NCBI RefSeq assembly: GCF_003626645.1 | Contig: NZ_RBAM01000002.1 | Coordinates: forward strand, 310,001 to 374,000 | Length of the DNA stretch: 64,000 bases | Reading direction: 5' to 3' | DNA from: Streptomyces klenkii | GTDB taxonomy: Bacteria; Actinomycetota; Actinomycetes; Streptomycetales; Streptomycetaceae | Shown: in pieces, positions 17,602 through 25,028 of the stretch | Position numbering within the stretch: the stretch's first letter is position 1 | Layout: each line of letters begins with the position of its first letter | Program-made: the position numbers and the translations under genes | Notes under the pieces: model-generated | The model's input: only the letters and a program-made list of their open reading frames with translations | What the model was told of the DNA's origin: nothing | The model's database searches: none

Positions 17602-17613
17602 TAGCGAGCGCTA
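17602..17613. promoter_or_regulatory. TetR operator candidate 2 (regulator side)
   Basis: TAGCGAGCGCTA has perfect 5-bp inverted arms around AG. It lies just upstream of the tetR ATG at 17626, a position suited to autoregulation. Confidence 0.6.
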
Positions 17614-17625
17614 TAGAATGGGTCC

Positions 17626-18276
17626 ATGGCGACCAAGCAGCGCGGAAGGCCCCGCTCCTTCGACCGTGAGACGGCCCTGGAACAGGCGATGCGCGCCTTC
17701 TGGGAGCACGGCTACGAGGCCGTCTCCATCGCGGACCTCACCCGGGCCATGGACATCAAGGCGCCCAGCCTCTACGCGGCGTTCGGCGACAAGCGCACCC
17801 TGTTCGAAGAGGCCGTCGAGGCGTACACGCGCAGCTACGCCGTCTTCACGCCCGAGGCCGTGGCCGAGGCGCCGACCGCCCGGGCCGCGGTGGGCCGCCT
17901 CCTGCGCGCGGCGGCGGTCTCCCACACCCTCCCCGGCCTGCCGCGCGGCTGCATGATCATCAACGCCGCCGTCAACTGCACCGAGCAGTCCTCCGACGTG
18001 GCCGAGGCGCTCCAGGGGCGGCGCAACGAGATGGTCGCGTGCGTCGAGGGCCGCGTCGCCGCCGACATCGCCGCGGGCGTCCTGCCGCCGGAGACCGACG
18101 CCCGTGCGCTCGCCGTCTACACCGGCGCCGTCCTCCAGGGCCTGTCGCAACAGGCGCGCGACGGCGCGGACCGCGCCACTCTGGAGGCGGTCGCCGATTT
18201 GGCGATGCAGGCATGGCCCCGGGAGCGGGCGGGGGAGGCGTCGTCCGACACGGAGGGCTCGTCCGGCGCGGGGTGA
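17626..18276 (+). CDS. TetR/AcrR family transcriptional regulator
   Basis: The 216-residue protein has an N-terminal TetR helix-turn-helix (ALEQAMRAFWEHGYEAVSIADL, residues about 16-37, continuing through SLYAAFGDKRTLFEEAVEAY). The GCMIINAAVNC segment is typical of the AcrR subgroup that governs oxidoreductase genes. The effector domain is the C-terminal two-thirds. It is divergent from the SDR gene with a pair of related palindromes between. The last 15 residues are Ser/Gly/Asp-rich and likely disordered. Confidence 0.9.
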   Translation: MATKQRGRPRSFDRETALEQAMRAFWEHGYEAVSIADLTRAMDIKAPSLYAAFGDKRTLFEEAVEAYTRSYAVFTPEAVAEAPTARAAVGRLLRAAAVSHTLPGLPRGCMIINAAVNCTEQSSDVAEALQGRRNEMVACVEGRVAADIAAGVLPPETDARALAVYTGAVLQGLSQQARDGADRATLEAVADLAMQAWPRERAGEASSDTEGSSGAG

Positions 18277-18308
18277 CCGGCCGGAGGCGGGGGGTGCACG
18301 ACGAAGAA

Positions 18309-18404
18309 GCGTGAGGCGCCGGCCCGGGGAATGTGCGAGGCGTCAGCCGGGGGAGCGCGTGAGACGCAGGCCCGGGGCGCGCGCGAGGCCCCGGCCCGGA
18401 GATC
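18309..18404. repeat. Four-copy 24-bp imperfect tandem repeat
   Basis: Units begin at 18309, 18333, 18357 and 18381, each of the form GCGnGAGRCGn(C/A)GGCCCGGGG with about 70% identity. The spacing is exactly 24 bp throughout. Confidence 0.65.
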
Positions 18405-18606
18405 ACTTCGGGCCGCGGCGCCTGGCCGGGACCCTCAACCCGGCCGGCACCGCAGCCCGGAGCCGTATCGGCCCGCCGGGCGCGCGGGGTGTGCGGACCC
18501 CGCGGCCGGAGTGGGCCGACTGGAGGCCGTGGCGCGATCAGGGCAGAGAGCGCCGGGCCTCGCTCCGCCCTCCTGTGCGGGGAAGGCGGAAGCTTTGCTC
18601 ACTCAT

Positions 18607-18622
18607 TGTGGACTAGACCATT
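18607..18622. promoter_or_regulatory. dre-like box upstream of the PdtaS-type kinase gene
   Basis: TGTGGACTAGACCATT matches the DasR consensus except for one base in the left half (GGACT instead of GGTCT). It ends 121 bp before the GTG start. Confidence 0.65.
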
Positions 18623-18743
18623 CTTTCCTGTCCATGCTTCGCACCGCGCGGGTTTCCCCGGGTATCACCCGCGGTCCGGGCGGCCCGTCGCGGCCCGAAG
18701 GCGGCACGAGGTGAGGGCCCCGGCCCCGGGTAGGCTCACCACC

Positions 18744-20222
18744 GTGCCCTCCATGAACGACCTCGTACGTCAGCACACGGCCCTCGGCGACTCCGACCTG
18801 GAGTGGCTGCACCTGCTGGTCTCGGAGTGGCAGCTGCTCTCCGACCTCTCCTTCGCCGACCTCGTCCTGTGGGTGCCCACCCTCGACGGCACGCGCTACG
18901 TCTCGGTCGCGCAGATGCGGCCGAACACCGGCCCCACCTCGTACCAGAACGACATGGTCGGCCACCTCGTGCCGCGCGGCCGCCGCCCCATGCTCGACGC
19001 CGCCCTGGACGAGGGGCGGATCGTCCGCGAGGGTGACCCCGAGTGGCGCGAGGAGGTCCCGGTCCGCGTCGAATCCATCCCGGTCCGCCGCGAGGGCCGG
19101 GTGCTGGGCGTCATCGCCCGCAATACGAACCTGCTGACGGTGCGCACCCCGAGCCGGCTGGAGCTCACCTACCTCCAGAGCGCCTCCGACCTCGCCCAGA
19201 TGATCGCCAACGGCGCCTTCCCGTTCCCCGGTCAACAAGTCGACATGGACGCCTCGCCGCGGGCCGGCGACGGCCTCATCCGGCTGGACGCCGACGGCAT
19301 CGTGCAGTACGCGAGCCCCAACGCCCTGTCCGCCTACCACCGCCTCGGCCTCGCCGCCGACCTCGTCGGGCATCATCTGGGCGAGACCACCGCTCAGTTG
19401 GCGCCCTCCCGCGGCCCGGTCGACGAGTCGCTCGCCAAGCTCGCCAGCGGCTGGGCGCCCCGCGAGTTCGAGGTCGAGGGCAACGACGGGGTCATCCAGC
19501 TCCGGGCGATTCCCCTCAAACCCAAGGGAAACCACATCGGTTCGCTCGTACTGCTGCGCGACGTCACCGAACTGCGTCGCCGCGAGCGAGAGTTGATCAC
19601 CAAGGACGCGACCATCCGGGAGATTCACCACCGGGTGAAGAACAACTTGCAGACCGTAGCCGCGCTGCTGCGCCTCCAGGCCCGCAGGATCGGTTCGGCA
19701 GAGGGGCGCGAGGCGCTGGAGGAGGCCGTCCGCCGGGTCGGCTCGATCGCGATCGTCCACGAGACGCTCTCGCAGAACCTGGACGAGCGGGTCGAATTCG
19801 ACGAGATCGCCGACCGGGTGCTGTCGATGGTCGCCGAGATCTCGCCCGGGCGGGTCGCCGGGCGGCGCACCGGCCGCTTCGGCATCCTCGACGCCGAGGT
19901 GGCGACGCCGCTGGCGATGGTGCTGACCGAGCTGCTCCAGAACGCCATGGAGCACGGCTTCGGGCCGGGGGAGCGGGGCACGGTGGAGGTCACCGCCGTG
20001 CGCAGCGGTACCCGGCGCGACGCCCGCCTGCTGATCTCCGTGCAGGACGACGGCCGCGGCCTCCCCGAGGGCTTCGACCCGCAGCGCGCCGGCAATCTGG
20101 GCTTGCAGATCGTCCGCACCCTGGTCGAGGGCGAGATGGGCGGGACGTTCGACATGGTGCCCGCTTCCGGGCAGGGCACGAGGGTCGTCCTCGACATCCC
20201 GGTACGGGCGGAGAAGGGCTGA
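18744..20222 (+). CDS. PdtaS-type sensor histidine kinase (GAF, PAS, HisKA_2, HATPase)
   Basis: The 492-residue soluble kinase starts with a GAF-like domain (about 1-150), then a PAS domain (about 170-285). A HisKA_2 dimerisation helix follows, with phospho-acceptor His at 295/296 in REIHHRVKNNLQ, and finally an HATPase_c domain (NAMEHGF, DDGRGLPEGF). It lacks membrane spans, so it senses a cytosolic ligand. The family usually signals to an ANTAR antiterminator encoded elsewhere; none is in this window. GTG 18744 is chosen; ATG 18753 is three codons later. A strong hairpin follows the gene. A dre-like box upstream suggests DasR control. Confidence 0.9.
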   Translation: MPSMNDLVRQHTALGDSDLEWLHLLVSEWQLLSDLSFADLVLWVPTLDGTRYVSVAQMRPNTGPTSYQNDMVGHLVPRGRRPMLDAALDEGRIVREGDPEWREEVPVRVESIPVRREGRVLGVIARNTNLLTVRTPSRLELTYLQSASDLAQMIANGAFPFPGQQVDMDASPRAGDGLIRLDADGIVQYASPNALSAYHRLGLAADLVGHHLGETTAQLAPSRGPVDESLAKLASGWAPREFEVEGNDGVIQLRAIPLKPKGNHIGSLVLLRDVTELRRRERELITKDATIREIHHRVKNNLQTVAALLRLQARRIGSAEGREALEEAVRRVGSIAIVHETLSQNLDERVEFDEIADRVLSMVAEISPGRVAGRRTGRFGILDAEVATPLAMVLTELLQNAMEHGFGPGERGTVEVTAVRSGTRRDARLLISVQDDGRGLPEGFDPQRAGNLGLQIVRTLVEGEMGGTFDMVPASGQGTRVVLDIPVRAEKG

Positions 20223-20266
20223 CCCGGCCGGCCCCGGCCCCGGCGGGGATCACCGCACACAGCACT

Positions 20267-20298
20267 GAGCCCCGGGCCGGCATTCCGGTCCGGGGCTC
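20267..20298. terminator. Strong hairpin after the PdtaS-type kinase gene
   Basis: Two 14-base arms (GAGCCCCGGGCCGG and its near-complement) pair with one wobble around a CATT loop. It lies between the converging kinase and wblE genes and may serve both. Confidence 0.8.
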
Positions 20299-20389
20299 AA
20301 AGCTGCGTAATGCGGGGCGCCCCCAGGCAAAGCTCGGGGGGAGCGTCAGGGGGTACTGCGCGCTGCGGCTCGGGGGCCGAGGGGCGTCG

Positions 20390-20647
20390 TCAGGCGGTGG
20401 CGTTGCGCGCCCGGTTGCGAGCGGCGCGGCGCTTCATCGCACGACGCTCGTCCTCGCTGAGGCCACCCCAGACGCCGGAGTCCTGGCCGGACTCGAGCGC
20501 CCACTGCAGGCACTGCTCCATGACGGGGCAGCGGCGGCAGACGGCCTTGGCTTCCTCGATCTGCAGCAGCGCAGGACCGGTGTTGCCGATGGGGAAGAAG
20601 AGCTCGGGGTCTTCCTCGCGGCAAACGGCGTTGTGACGCCAGTCCAT
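20390..20647 (-). CDS. wblE: WblE, WhiB-like [4Fe-4S] transcription factor
   Basis: The 85-residue protein has the WhiB pattern of four cysteines (C9, C37, C40, C46) binding an Fe-S cluster. These are followed by the GVWGG turn and a basic C-terminal tail (RRAMKRRAARNRAR) that contacts DNA. It matches WblE/WhiB1-type proteins, which act with the principal sigma factor and respond to redox or nitric oxide. Location between the PdtaS-like kinase and the lipid kinase gene agrees with the known wblE neighbourhood. The ATG at 20647 is preceded by GGAGATGG. Confidence 0.93.
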   Translation of the reverse strand: MDWRHNAVCREEDPELFFPIGNTGPALLQIEEAKAVCRRCPVMEQCLQWALESGQDSGVWGGLSEDERRAMKRRAARNRARNATA

Positions 20648-20969
20648 GGCTGCTCCATCTCCTCGTTATTGCGGCTACGTTGCTTGTGAATGTGAACGCT
20701 TTCACGAATCCCTCCGCAGGGGAAGGGCCGACGCCCAGTCGTGAAACTGGTGCGGTCCATCAGGAAAAGGGAGGGGTTCGGGCTGTATCGGAAGGCCGGA
20801 AGAGCGGACGTCCCGATCGCCATGAAGAGACTCGCAAACCTCGGCGGCGGATACAACCCCTTCTGGAAAGTTTTTTTTGATTCCTCGGTGTCGGCTAGGT
20901 CACAGCCGTACTTCCAGGGGGTGGAACCCAGCCTAAACGTTCGAGTGAAAGGACTTTAGGCCCTGGCAC
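20648..20969. other. 322-bp leader and promoter region of wblE
   Basis: No gene is seen. The stretch is AT-richer than its surroundings and contains an A8 tract (minus strand) near 20872-20879 and a 14-bp palindrome at 20692-20705. A long regulated leader is plausible for wblE. Confidence 0.5.
20692..20705. promoter_or_regulatory. Palindrome in the wblE leader
   Basis: GTGAACGCTTTCAC has perfect 5-bp arms around CGCT, 45 bp upstream of the wblE start. It could be an operator or a small RNA hairpin. Confidence 0.35.
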
Positions 20970-21938
20970 TCACACAATCACACGCAGTGCACGGCGTACG
21001 CCTGTGAACGTCACGCTCGTCCGCACTCCGAGGTGGTCACCGTCCATCTGGAAGGGCAGTGGAACCTGCGAATGCAAGGTGAAACGCGTCTGGTCGTGCA
21101 GCGAGACGGTGTGCTTGCCCCGCGGGCCGCGCTCCGGCGTGGACATCAGCAGCTGGGTCGCGTAGCGGCCGGCCGCGGTCGTCGACAGCCGGGTGAATCC
21201 CAGCACGTCAAGAGCGGTGTCGAAGGATGCCTGCGGCGACGCGTAGACCGGGCGGTTGTTGAGGTACGTCCACGGCGCCGTGTTGCAGATTATCGACATG
21301 ACGAGATTCTCGAGCGGCTCCTCGTCCGGCCGTTCGAGGGTGATGGTGCCGCGCCGGCGGTGGGTCTCCCCGACGAATTGCCGCATCACCTGTCGCGCGT
21401 ACAGCGCGGGCGTCGACCGCTTGCCGCGCTCCCGCTGCTGCTCCACCCGGCCGATGACGCCCGCGTCGAAGCCGAAGCCCGCGCAGAAGGTGAACCAGCG
21501 CTCCGGCACCCCCTCGTCCTCCGTGCCCGGAGTGCCCCCCGCGAGCCCCAGCCCCACGGTGCGCTCGCTGCCGTCGCGCAGGGCGTCCAGCAGGGCGCCG
21601 GTCGCCTCCACGACGTCGTTGGGCAGCCCCAGCGCACGGGCGAAGACGTTGGTCGAGCCGCCGGGCACCACGGCGAGCCGGGGCAGGCGCTCGGGGTCGG
21701 GGCCCTCGTGCAGCAGGCCGTTGACGACCTCGTTGACCGTGCCGTCGCCGCCGAGCGCCACCACCAGCTCGGTGGTGCCGCTCTCGGCCGCCCGCCGTGC
21801 GAGGTCCCGGGCGTGGCCCCGGTACTCGGTGGTGGCCACCTCCAGCTTGAGATCGCTGGCGAGGGCGTGCACCAGGACATCACGGGTACGGGCACTGGTG
21901 GTGGTGGCCGAGGGGTTGACCACGAGGAGCGCACGCAT
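20970..21938 (-). CDS. Diacylglycerol/lipid kinase (DAGK catalytic domain)
   Basis: The 322-residue soluble enzyme has the DAGK nucleotide loop VVNPSATTTSA at the N-terminus, the signature VVALGGDGTVNEVVNGLL and the VVPGGSTNVFAR motif. It transfers phosphate from ATP to diacylglycerol or a related lipid such as sphingosine-like alcohols. ATG 21938 gives the usual family length. It lies upstream of wblE on the same strand but over 300 bp away, so separate transcription is likely. Confidence 0.9.
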   Translation of the reverse strand: MRALLVVNPSATTTSARTRDVLVHALASDLKLEVATTEYRGHARDLARRAAESGTTELVVALGGDGTVNEVVNGLLHEGPDPERLPRLAVVPGGSTNVFARALGLPNDVVEATGALLDALRDGSERTVGLGLAGGTPGTEDEGVPERWFTFCAGFGFDAGVIGRVEQQRERGKRSTPALYARQVMRQFVGETHRRRGTITLERPDEEPLENLVMSIICNTAPWTYLNNRPVYASPQASFDTALDVLGFTRLSTTAAGRYATQLLMSTPERGPRGKHTVSLHDQTRFTLHSQVPLPFQMDGDHLGVRTSVTFTGVRRALRVIV

Positions 21939-22030
21939 GCGCGCCAGCCTACCTACCTGTCGGTACACGAACCGCCCCGGCCCGCCTTCGGCCCCCCTCG
22001 GATCGACGGCGGTACGGCTACCCTGCTGGG

Positions 22031-22516
22031 GTGAGCAGCAAGCAGTCCGCGCCGAAAAACGCCCGTACGAGCGGCCCCGCCGGCACCCGGCGGCAGGCCG
22101 CCGCGGCCCCCGCACCCGCGCCCGCCGGGCCCCGCCCGGCCCGGCTGACGGCCGCCGCCGCGCTGACCGGCCTGGAGGGCCTGGCGCTCGCCGCCGCCGG
22201 CATTTACCTGCTGGTCATGGGCCTGCTCGGCAAGCCGAACAGCCCGCAGCAGGCGGAGATGGGCGGCCTGACCGTGCTCGCCCTGTCCGCGCTGCCGCTG
22301 GCGGCAGCGCGCGGGCTGTGGCTGCGGCGCCGCTGGAGCCGCGGGCCCGCCATGATCACGCAGATCATGGCGCTGCCGGTGGCCTGGACGCTGTTCAACG
22401 GCGGAGGCGTCCTGATCGCCGCCGCGGTGGCGCTGGCCGCCGTGGCCGTGGGCACGCTTGTGCTGCTGGTGAACCCCACGGCGACGGAAGCGCTCGGGAT
22501 CGGCCCGCGGGAGTAG
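22031..22516 (+). CDS. Small integral membrane protein of unknown function
   Basis: The 161-residue protein has a basic Ala/Pro-rich N-terminal tail of about 40 residues, then four predicted hydrophobic helices (for instance GLEGLALAAAGIYLLVMG and LIAAAVALAAVAVGTLVLL). It resembles small membrane proteins encoded next to the lipid kinase and sigH in other Streptomyces. No catalytic motif is seen. GTG 22031 is the only reasonable start. It is divergent from the lipid kinase gene. Confidence 0.75.
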   Translation: MSSKQSAPKNARTSGPAGTRRQAAAAPAPAPAGPRPARLTAAAALTGLEGLALAAAGIYLLVMGLLGKPNSPQQAEMGGLTVLALSALPLAAARGLWLRRRWSRGPAMITQIMALPVAWTLFNGGGVLIAAAVALAAVAVGTLVLLVNPTATEALGIGPRE

Positions 22517-22565
22517 GACCCGGGGCTTCGCCCCGGACCCCGGTGCGCGCGGGCCGGGAGGCCCG

Positions 22566-23480
22566 CTACTCCTCGATCAGCAAGCGGTCCCGCAGCTGCG
22601 CCAGTGTCCTCGCCAGCAGGCGCGACACGTGCATCTGCGAGATCCCGACCTCCTGGGCGATCTGGGACTGGGTCATATTGCCGAAGAACCGCAGCAGCAG
22701 GATCTTCTTCTCGCGCGGCGGCAGGTCCTCCAGCAGCGGTTTCAGCGACTCGCGGTACTCGACGCCCTCCAGCGCCTCGTCCTCCGCGCCGAGGGTGTCC
22801 GCCACGGCCGGCGACTCGTCGTCCGTGTCGGGCACGTCCAGGGAGAGCGTGCTGTAGGCGTTGGCGGACTCCAGGCCCTCCAGCACCTCCTCCTCGGAGA
22901 TCCCCAGCTGCTCGGCCAGCTCGTGGACCGTGGGCGCGCGGCCGTGCCGCTGGGAGAGCTCCGCGGTGGCCGTGGTCAGGGCCAGCCGCAGCTCCTGGAG
23001 CCGGCGCGGAACCCGGACCGCCCAGCCCTTGTCGCGGAAGTGCCGCTTGATCTCCCCGACCACCGTGGGCGTCGCGTACGTGGAGAACTCCACGCCGCGG
23101 TCCGGATCGAACCGGTCCACCGACTTGATCAGACCGATCGTCGCGACCTGGGTGAGGTCGTCCAGCGGCTCCCCGCGATTGCGGAAGCGCCGGGCCAGGT
23201 GCTCCACCAGCGGCAGGTGCATCCGCACGAGGTGGTTGCGCAGCTCGGCCCGCTCGGGCGAGCCGTCCGGCAGTGCGCGCAGCTCGATGAACAGGGCCCG
23301 GGCACCACTGCGGTCCTGCGCGGTGGAGTGCCGGTGCTCGTGCTGGTCCATGTGGTCCGCCCGCTCTGGTGGGTCGCCGGCCTCGTCCGGCGCGGGATTC
23401 GCAGGATCGCCCGGCAGCTGCCGGGCGGGCTGCTGCGGGATGGCCGGGGTACGCACCCCCCGCGACGATGCAGTGCTCAC
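22566..23480 (-). CDS. sigH: SigH, SigB/F/G-type RNA polymerase sigma factor
   Basis: Conserved regions 2 to 4 are present: DLTQVATIGLIKSVDRFDPDRGVEFSTYA (region 2), the region 3 segment VRVPRRLQELR, and a region 4 helix-turn-helix MTQSQIAQEVGISQMHVSRLL. SigH governs osmotic stress and septation in S. coelicolor. GTG 23480 has a strong GGAAGAGGGGG site and gives 304 residues; ATG 23351 would remove the disordered N-terminus, and multiple SigH forms are known in the relative. It lies 16 bp after the anti-sigma gene, in one operon. Confidence 0.92.
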   Translation of the reverse strand: MSTASSRGVRTPAIPQQPARQLPGDPANPAPDEAGDPPERADHMDQHEHRHSTAQDRSGARALFIELRALPDGSPERAELRNHLVRMHLPLVEHLARRFRNRGEPLDDLTQVATIGLIKSVDRFDPDRGVEFSTYATPTVVGEIKRHFRDKGWAVRVPRRLQELRLALTTATAELSQRHGRAPTVHELAEQLGISEEEVLEGLESANAYSTLSLDVPDTDDESPAVADTLGAEDEALEGVEYRESLKPLLEDLPPREKKILLLRFFGNMTQSQIAQEVGISQMHVSRLLARTLAQLRDRLLIEE

Positions 23481-23496
23481 GGAGCCCCCTCTTCCG

Positions 23497-23910
23497 TCAC
23501 GGCTGTCCGGGGCCGGCGCCGCGCTTCTTGTGCAGGCTGATGCTGACCGTGCGGTCGTCGGCGACGGTCGAGTCGACCTCACCGGCCAGGGCGGAGAGCA
23601 CCGTCCAGGCGAAGGTGTCGCGCTCGGGCGCGCGGCCGTCCGTGGTGGGTGCCGAGACGGTCACCCGCAGCGCGTCGCCCACCAGGCGGAAGACGCAGCT
23701 GAGAACGGAGCCGGGCACCGCTTGTTGCAGAAGGATCGCGCACGCCTCGTCGACCGCGATGCGCAAGTCCTCGATCTCGTCGAGGGTGAAGTCCAAGCGG
23801 GCCGCGAGGCCGGCTGTCGCCGTCCGCAGCACCGACAGGTAGGCACCCGCAGCGGGCAGCCGGACTTCCACGAAGTCCTGGGTCCCGGGCTCGCCTGCGA
23901 TTGGGGACAC
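23497..23910 (-). CDS. rshA: RsbW-like anti-sigma factor for SigH
   Basis: The 137-residue protein is a GHKL ATPase-fold anti-sigma factor. DLRIAVDEACAILLQQ supplies the ATP-binding Asn/Glu-type helix, and VSAPTTDGRAPERDTFAWTVLSALAG the rest of the fold. It matches RshA (also called PrsH/UshX), which sequesters SigH. GTG 23910 is chosen because GGAGGTGAGG sits just upstream and the length equals the known protein; an open frame continues about 35 codons further. Genes rshA and sigH are cotranscribed. Confidence 0.9.
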   Translation of the reverse strand: MSPIAGEPGTQDFVEVRLPAAGAYLSVLRTATAGLAARLDFTLDEIEDLRIAVDEACAILLQQAVPGSVLSCVFRLVGDALRVTVSAPTTDGRAPERDTFAWTVLSALAGEVDSTVADDRTVSISLHKKRGAGPGQP

Positions 23911-24066
23911 CCTCACCTCCAAGGTGGCACAAGCTTCTTGAGCTGTTACGAGCACCGGCCCCCGGCCCTCGGCCGCCCTTCGGTCGAAGGCCGTGCGCGG
24001 GCCGGTGCGGCACATGGTTCGGCTGCGACGCTATCGCGATCTGCGGGTCCGTGGAGCAGCCCCGCG

Positions 24067-24102
24067 ACTGTCACTCATGGTAAACCCATGAGCACGGACA
24101 GT
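24067..24102 (-). terminator. Two-level hairpin after the GNAT gene
   Basis: An inner CTCATGG/CCATGAG stem is nested inside outer ACTGTC/GACAGT arms. It lies 40 bp beyond the acetyltransferase stop codon and before the rshA region. Confidence 0.65.
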
Positions 24103-24141
24103 GGCTAGGGGTTCGGGGCCTCAAATCGAAAGAGCTGTCGC

Positions 24142-24666
24142 CTAGTTGGGATTTTCGTCACTCTGCGCGAGCGCCGCAAGGGTCCGGAGGGGTTCTCCCG
24201 ACAAGCGGTACGTGGTCCACTCGTCCATCGGTTCGGCGCCGAGGGACTTGTAGAACCCGATCGAGGGCGTGTTCCAGTCCAGCACTGACCATTCGAAACG
24301 CTGGTAGCCGCGCTCCGTGCAGATCCGCGCGAGGGCCGCGAGGAGCGCCTTGCCGTGCCCCTCGCCGCGCGCCTCCGGACGCACGTAGAGATCCTCCAGA
24401 TAGACACCGTGCGTGCCCGTCCACGTGGAGAAGTTGCGGAACCAGATCGCGAAGCCCGCCGGATCCGGCGCCCCGGACGCGCCGCCGCCCGCCTTTTCGT
24501 CACTCTCCGCTATCAGTGCGAAGGCCGCGGGGTGCTCTCCGAAGAGCGCTTCGCGCAGCTGTTCCTCGGTCGCCCGGGCATCCTCCAGCGCCCTTTCGTA
24601 CGCCGCGAGTTCGCGGATCATCGCATGGACGGCGGGAACATCGGCGGGCGTCGCGGCTCGGATCAT
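24142..24666 (-). CDS. GNAT family N-acetyltransferase
   Basis: The 174-residue enzyme resembles the spermidine/diamine acetyltransferase (SSAT) branch of the GNAT superfamily. VYLEDLYVRPEARGEGHGKALL carries the acetyl-CoA pyrophosphate loop (R-x-x-G-x-G/A type), and WSVLDWNTPSIGFYKSLGA the C-terminal strand and Tyr region. The acceptor amine is uncertain. It is transcribed after the zinc-finger gene with a 22-bp gap, so the two likely form an operon. Confidence 0.88.
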   Translation of the reverse strand: MIRAATPADVPAVHAMIRELAAYERALEDARATEEQLREALFGEHPAAFALIAESDEKAGGGASGAPDPAGFAIWFRNFSTWTGTHGVYLEDLYVRPEARGEGHGKALLAALARICTERGYQRFEWSVLDWNTPSIGFYKSLGAEPMDEWTTYRLSGEPLRTLAALAQSDENPN

Positions 24667-24688
24667 GCGTGCATGCTAGCGGGCGGCG

Positions 24689-24949
24689 TCAGACGAGCCG
24701 CTGGTCCACGTAGCACCAGCGCCAGCTCTGGCCCGGCTCGTAGCTGCGCATCACGGCGTGGCCGGTCGCCTCGAAGTGCGCCGTGGCGTGCCGGTACGGG
24801 GAGGAGTCGCAGCATCCGACGTGGCCGCAGACCAGGCACAGCCGCAGCTGCACGGGGTGGCTGCCGGCCGTCTCGCACTCCGGGCACGTCGGGTGCGCGG
24901 CGACGGGCTCGGGGCGCGGCAGACCGGGAAGATGCTGGCACTCGCTCAT
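24689..24949 (-). CDS. UBP-type zinc finger protein
   Basis: The 86-residue protein is almost entirely a ubiquitin-hydrolase-type zinc finger. Metal-ligand pattern CPEC, CLVCGHVGCC and HATAHFEATGHAVM supplies Cys and His ligands for zinc, and W/Y residues near the end complete the fold. In Actinobacteria such free-standing ZnF-UBP proteins have no known ubiquitin partner. ATG 24949 yields the usual length. It sits upstream of a GNAT gene. Confidence 0.85.
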   Translation of the reverse strand: MSECQHLPGLPRPEPVAAHPTCPECETAGSHPVQLRLCLVCGHVGCCDSSPYRHATAHFEATGHAVMRSYEPGQSWRWCYVDQRLV

Positions 24950-25028
24950 GATTGCCAGGTTAGATCGCACCGCCGACACACGGGCCCGCGGGCCGGGCGG
25001 AACGCACGAGGGGACGGGCACCGCACCG

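Larger units (their letters stand above)
18277..18743. other. 467-bp gap between tetR and the PdtaS-type kinase gene
   Basis: No convincing gene is seen. The left half holds a 24-bp tandem repeat array (18309-18404); the right half holds a dre-like box (18607-18622) 121 bp before the kinase start. Confidence 0.6.

Noticed and set aside
20860..20900. SigR-type GGAAT/GTT promoter upstream of wblE
   Set aside because: The gap between GGAAT and GTT counts 22 bases rather than about 18, and the spacer contains an A8 tract.
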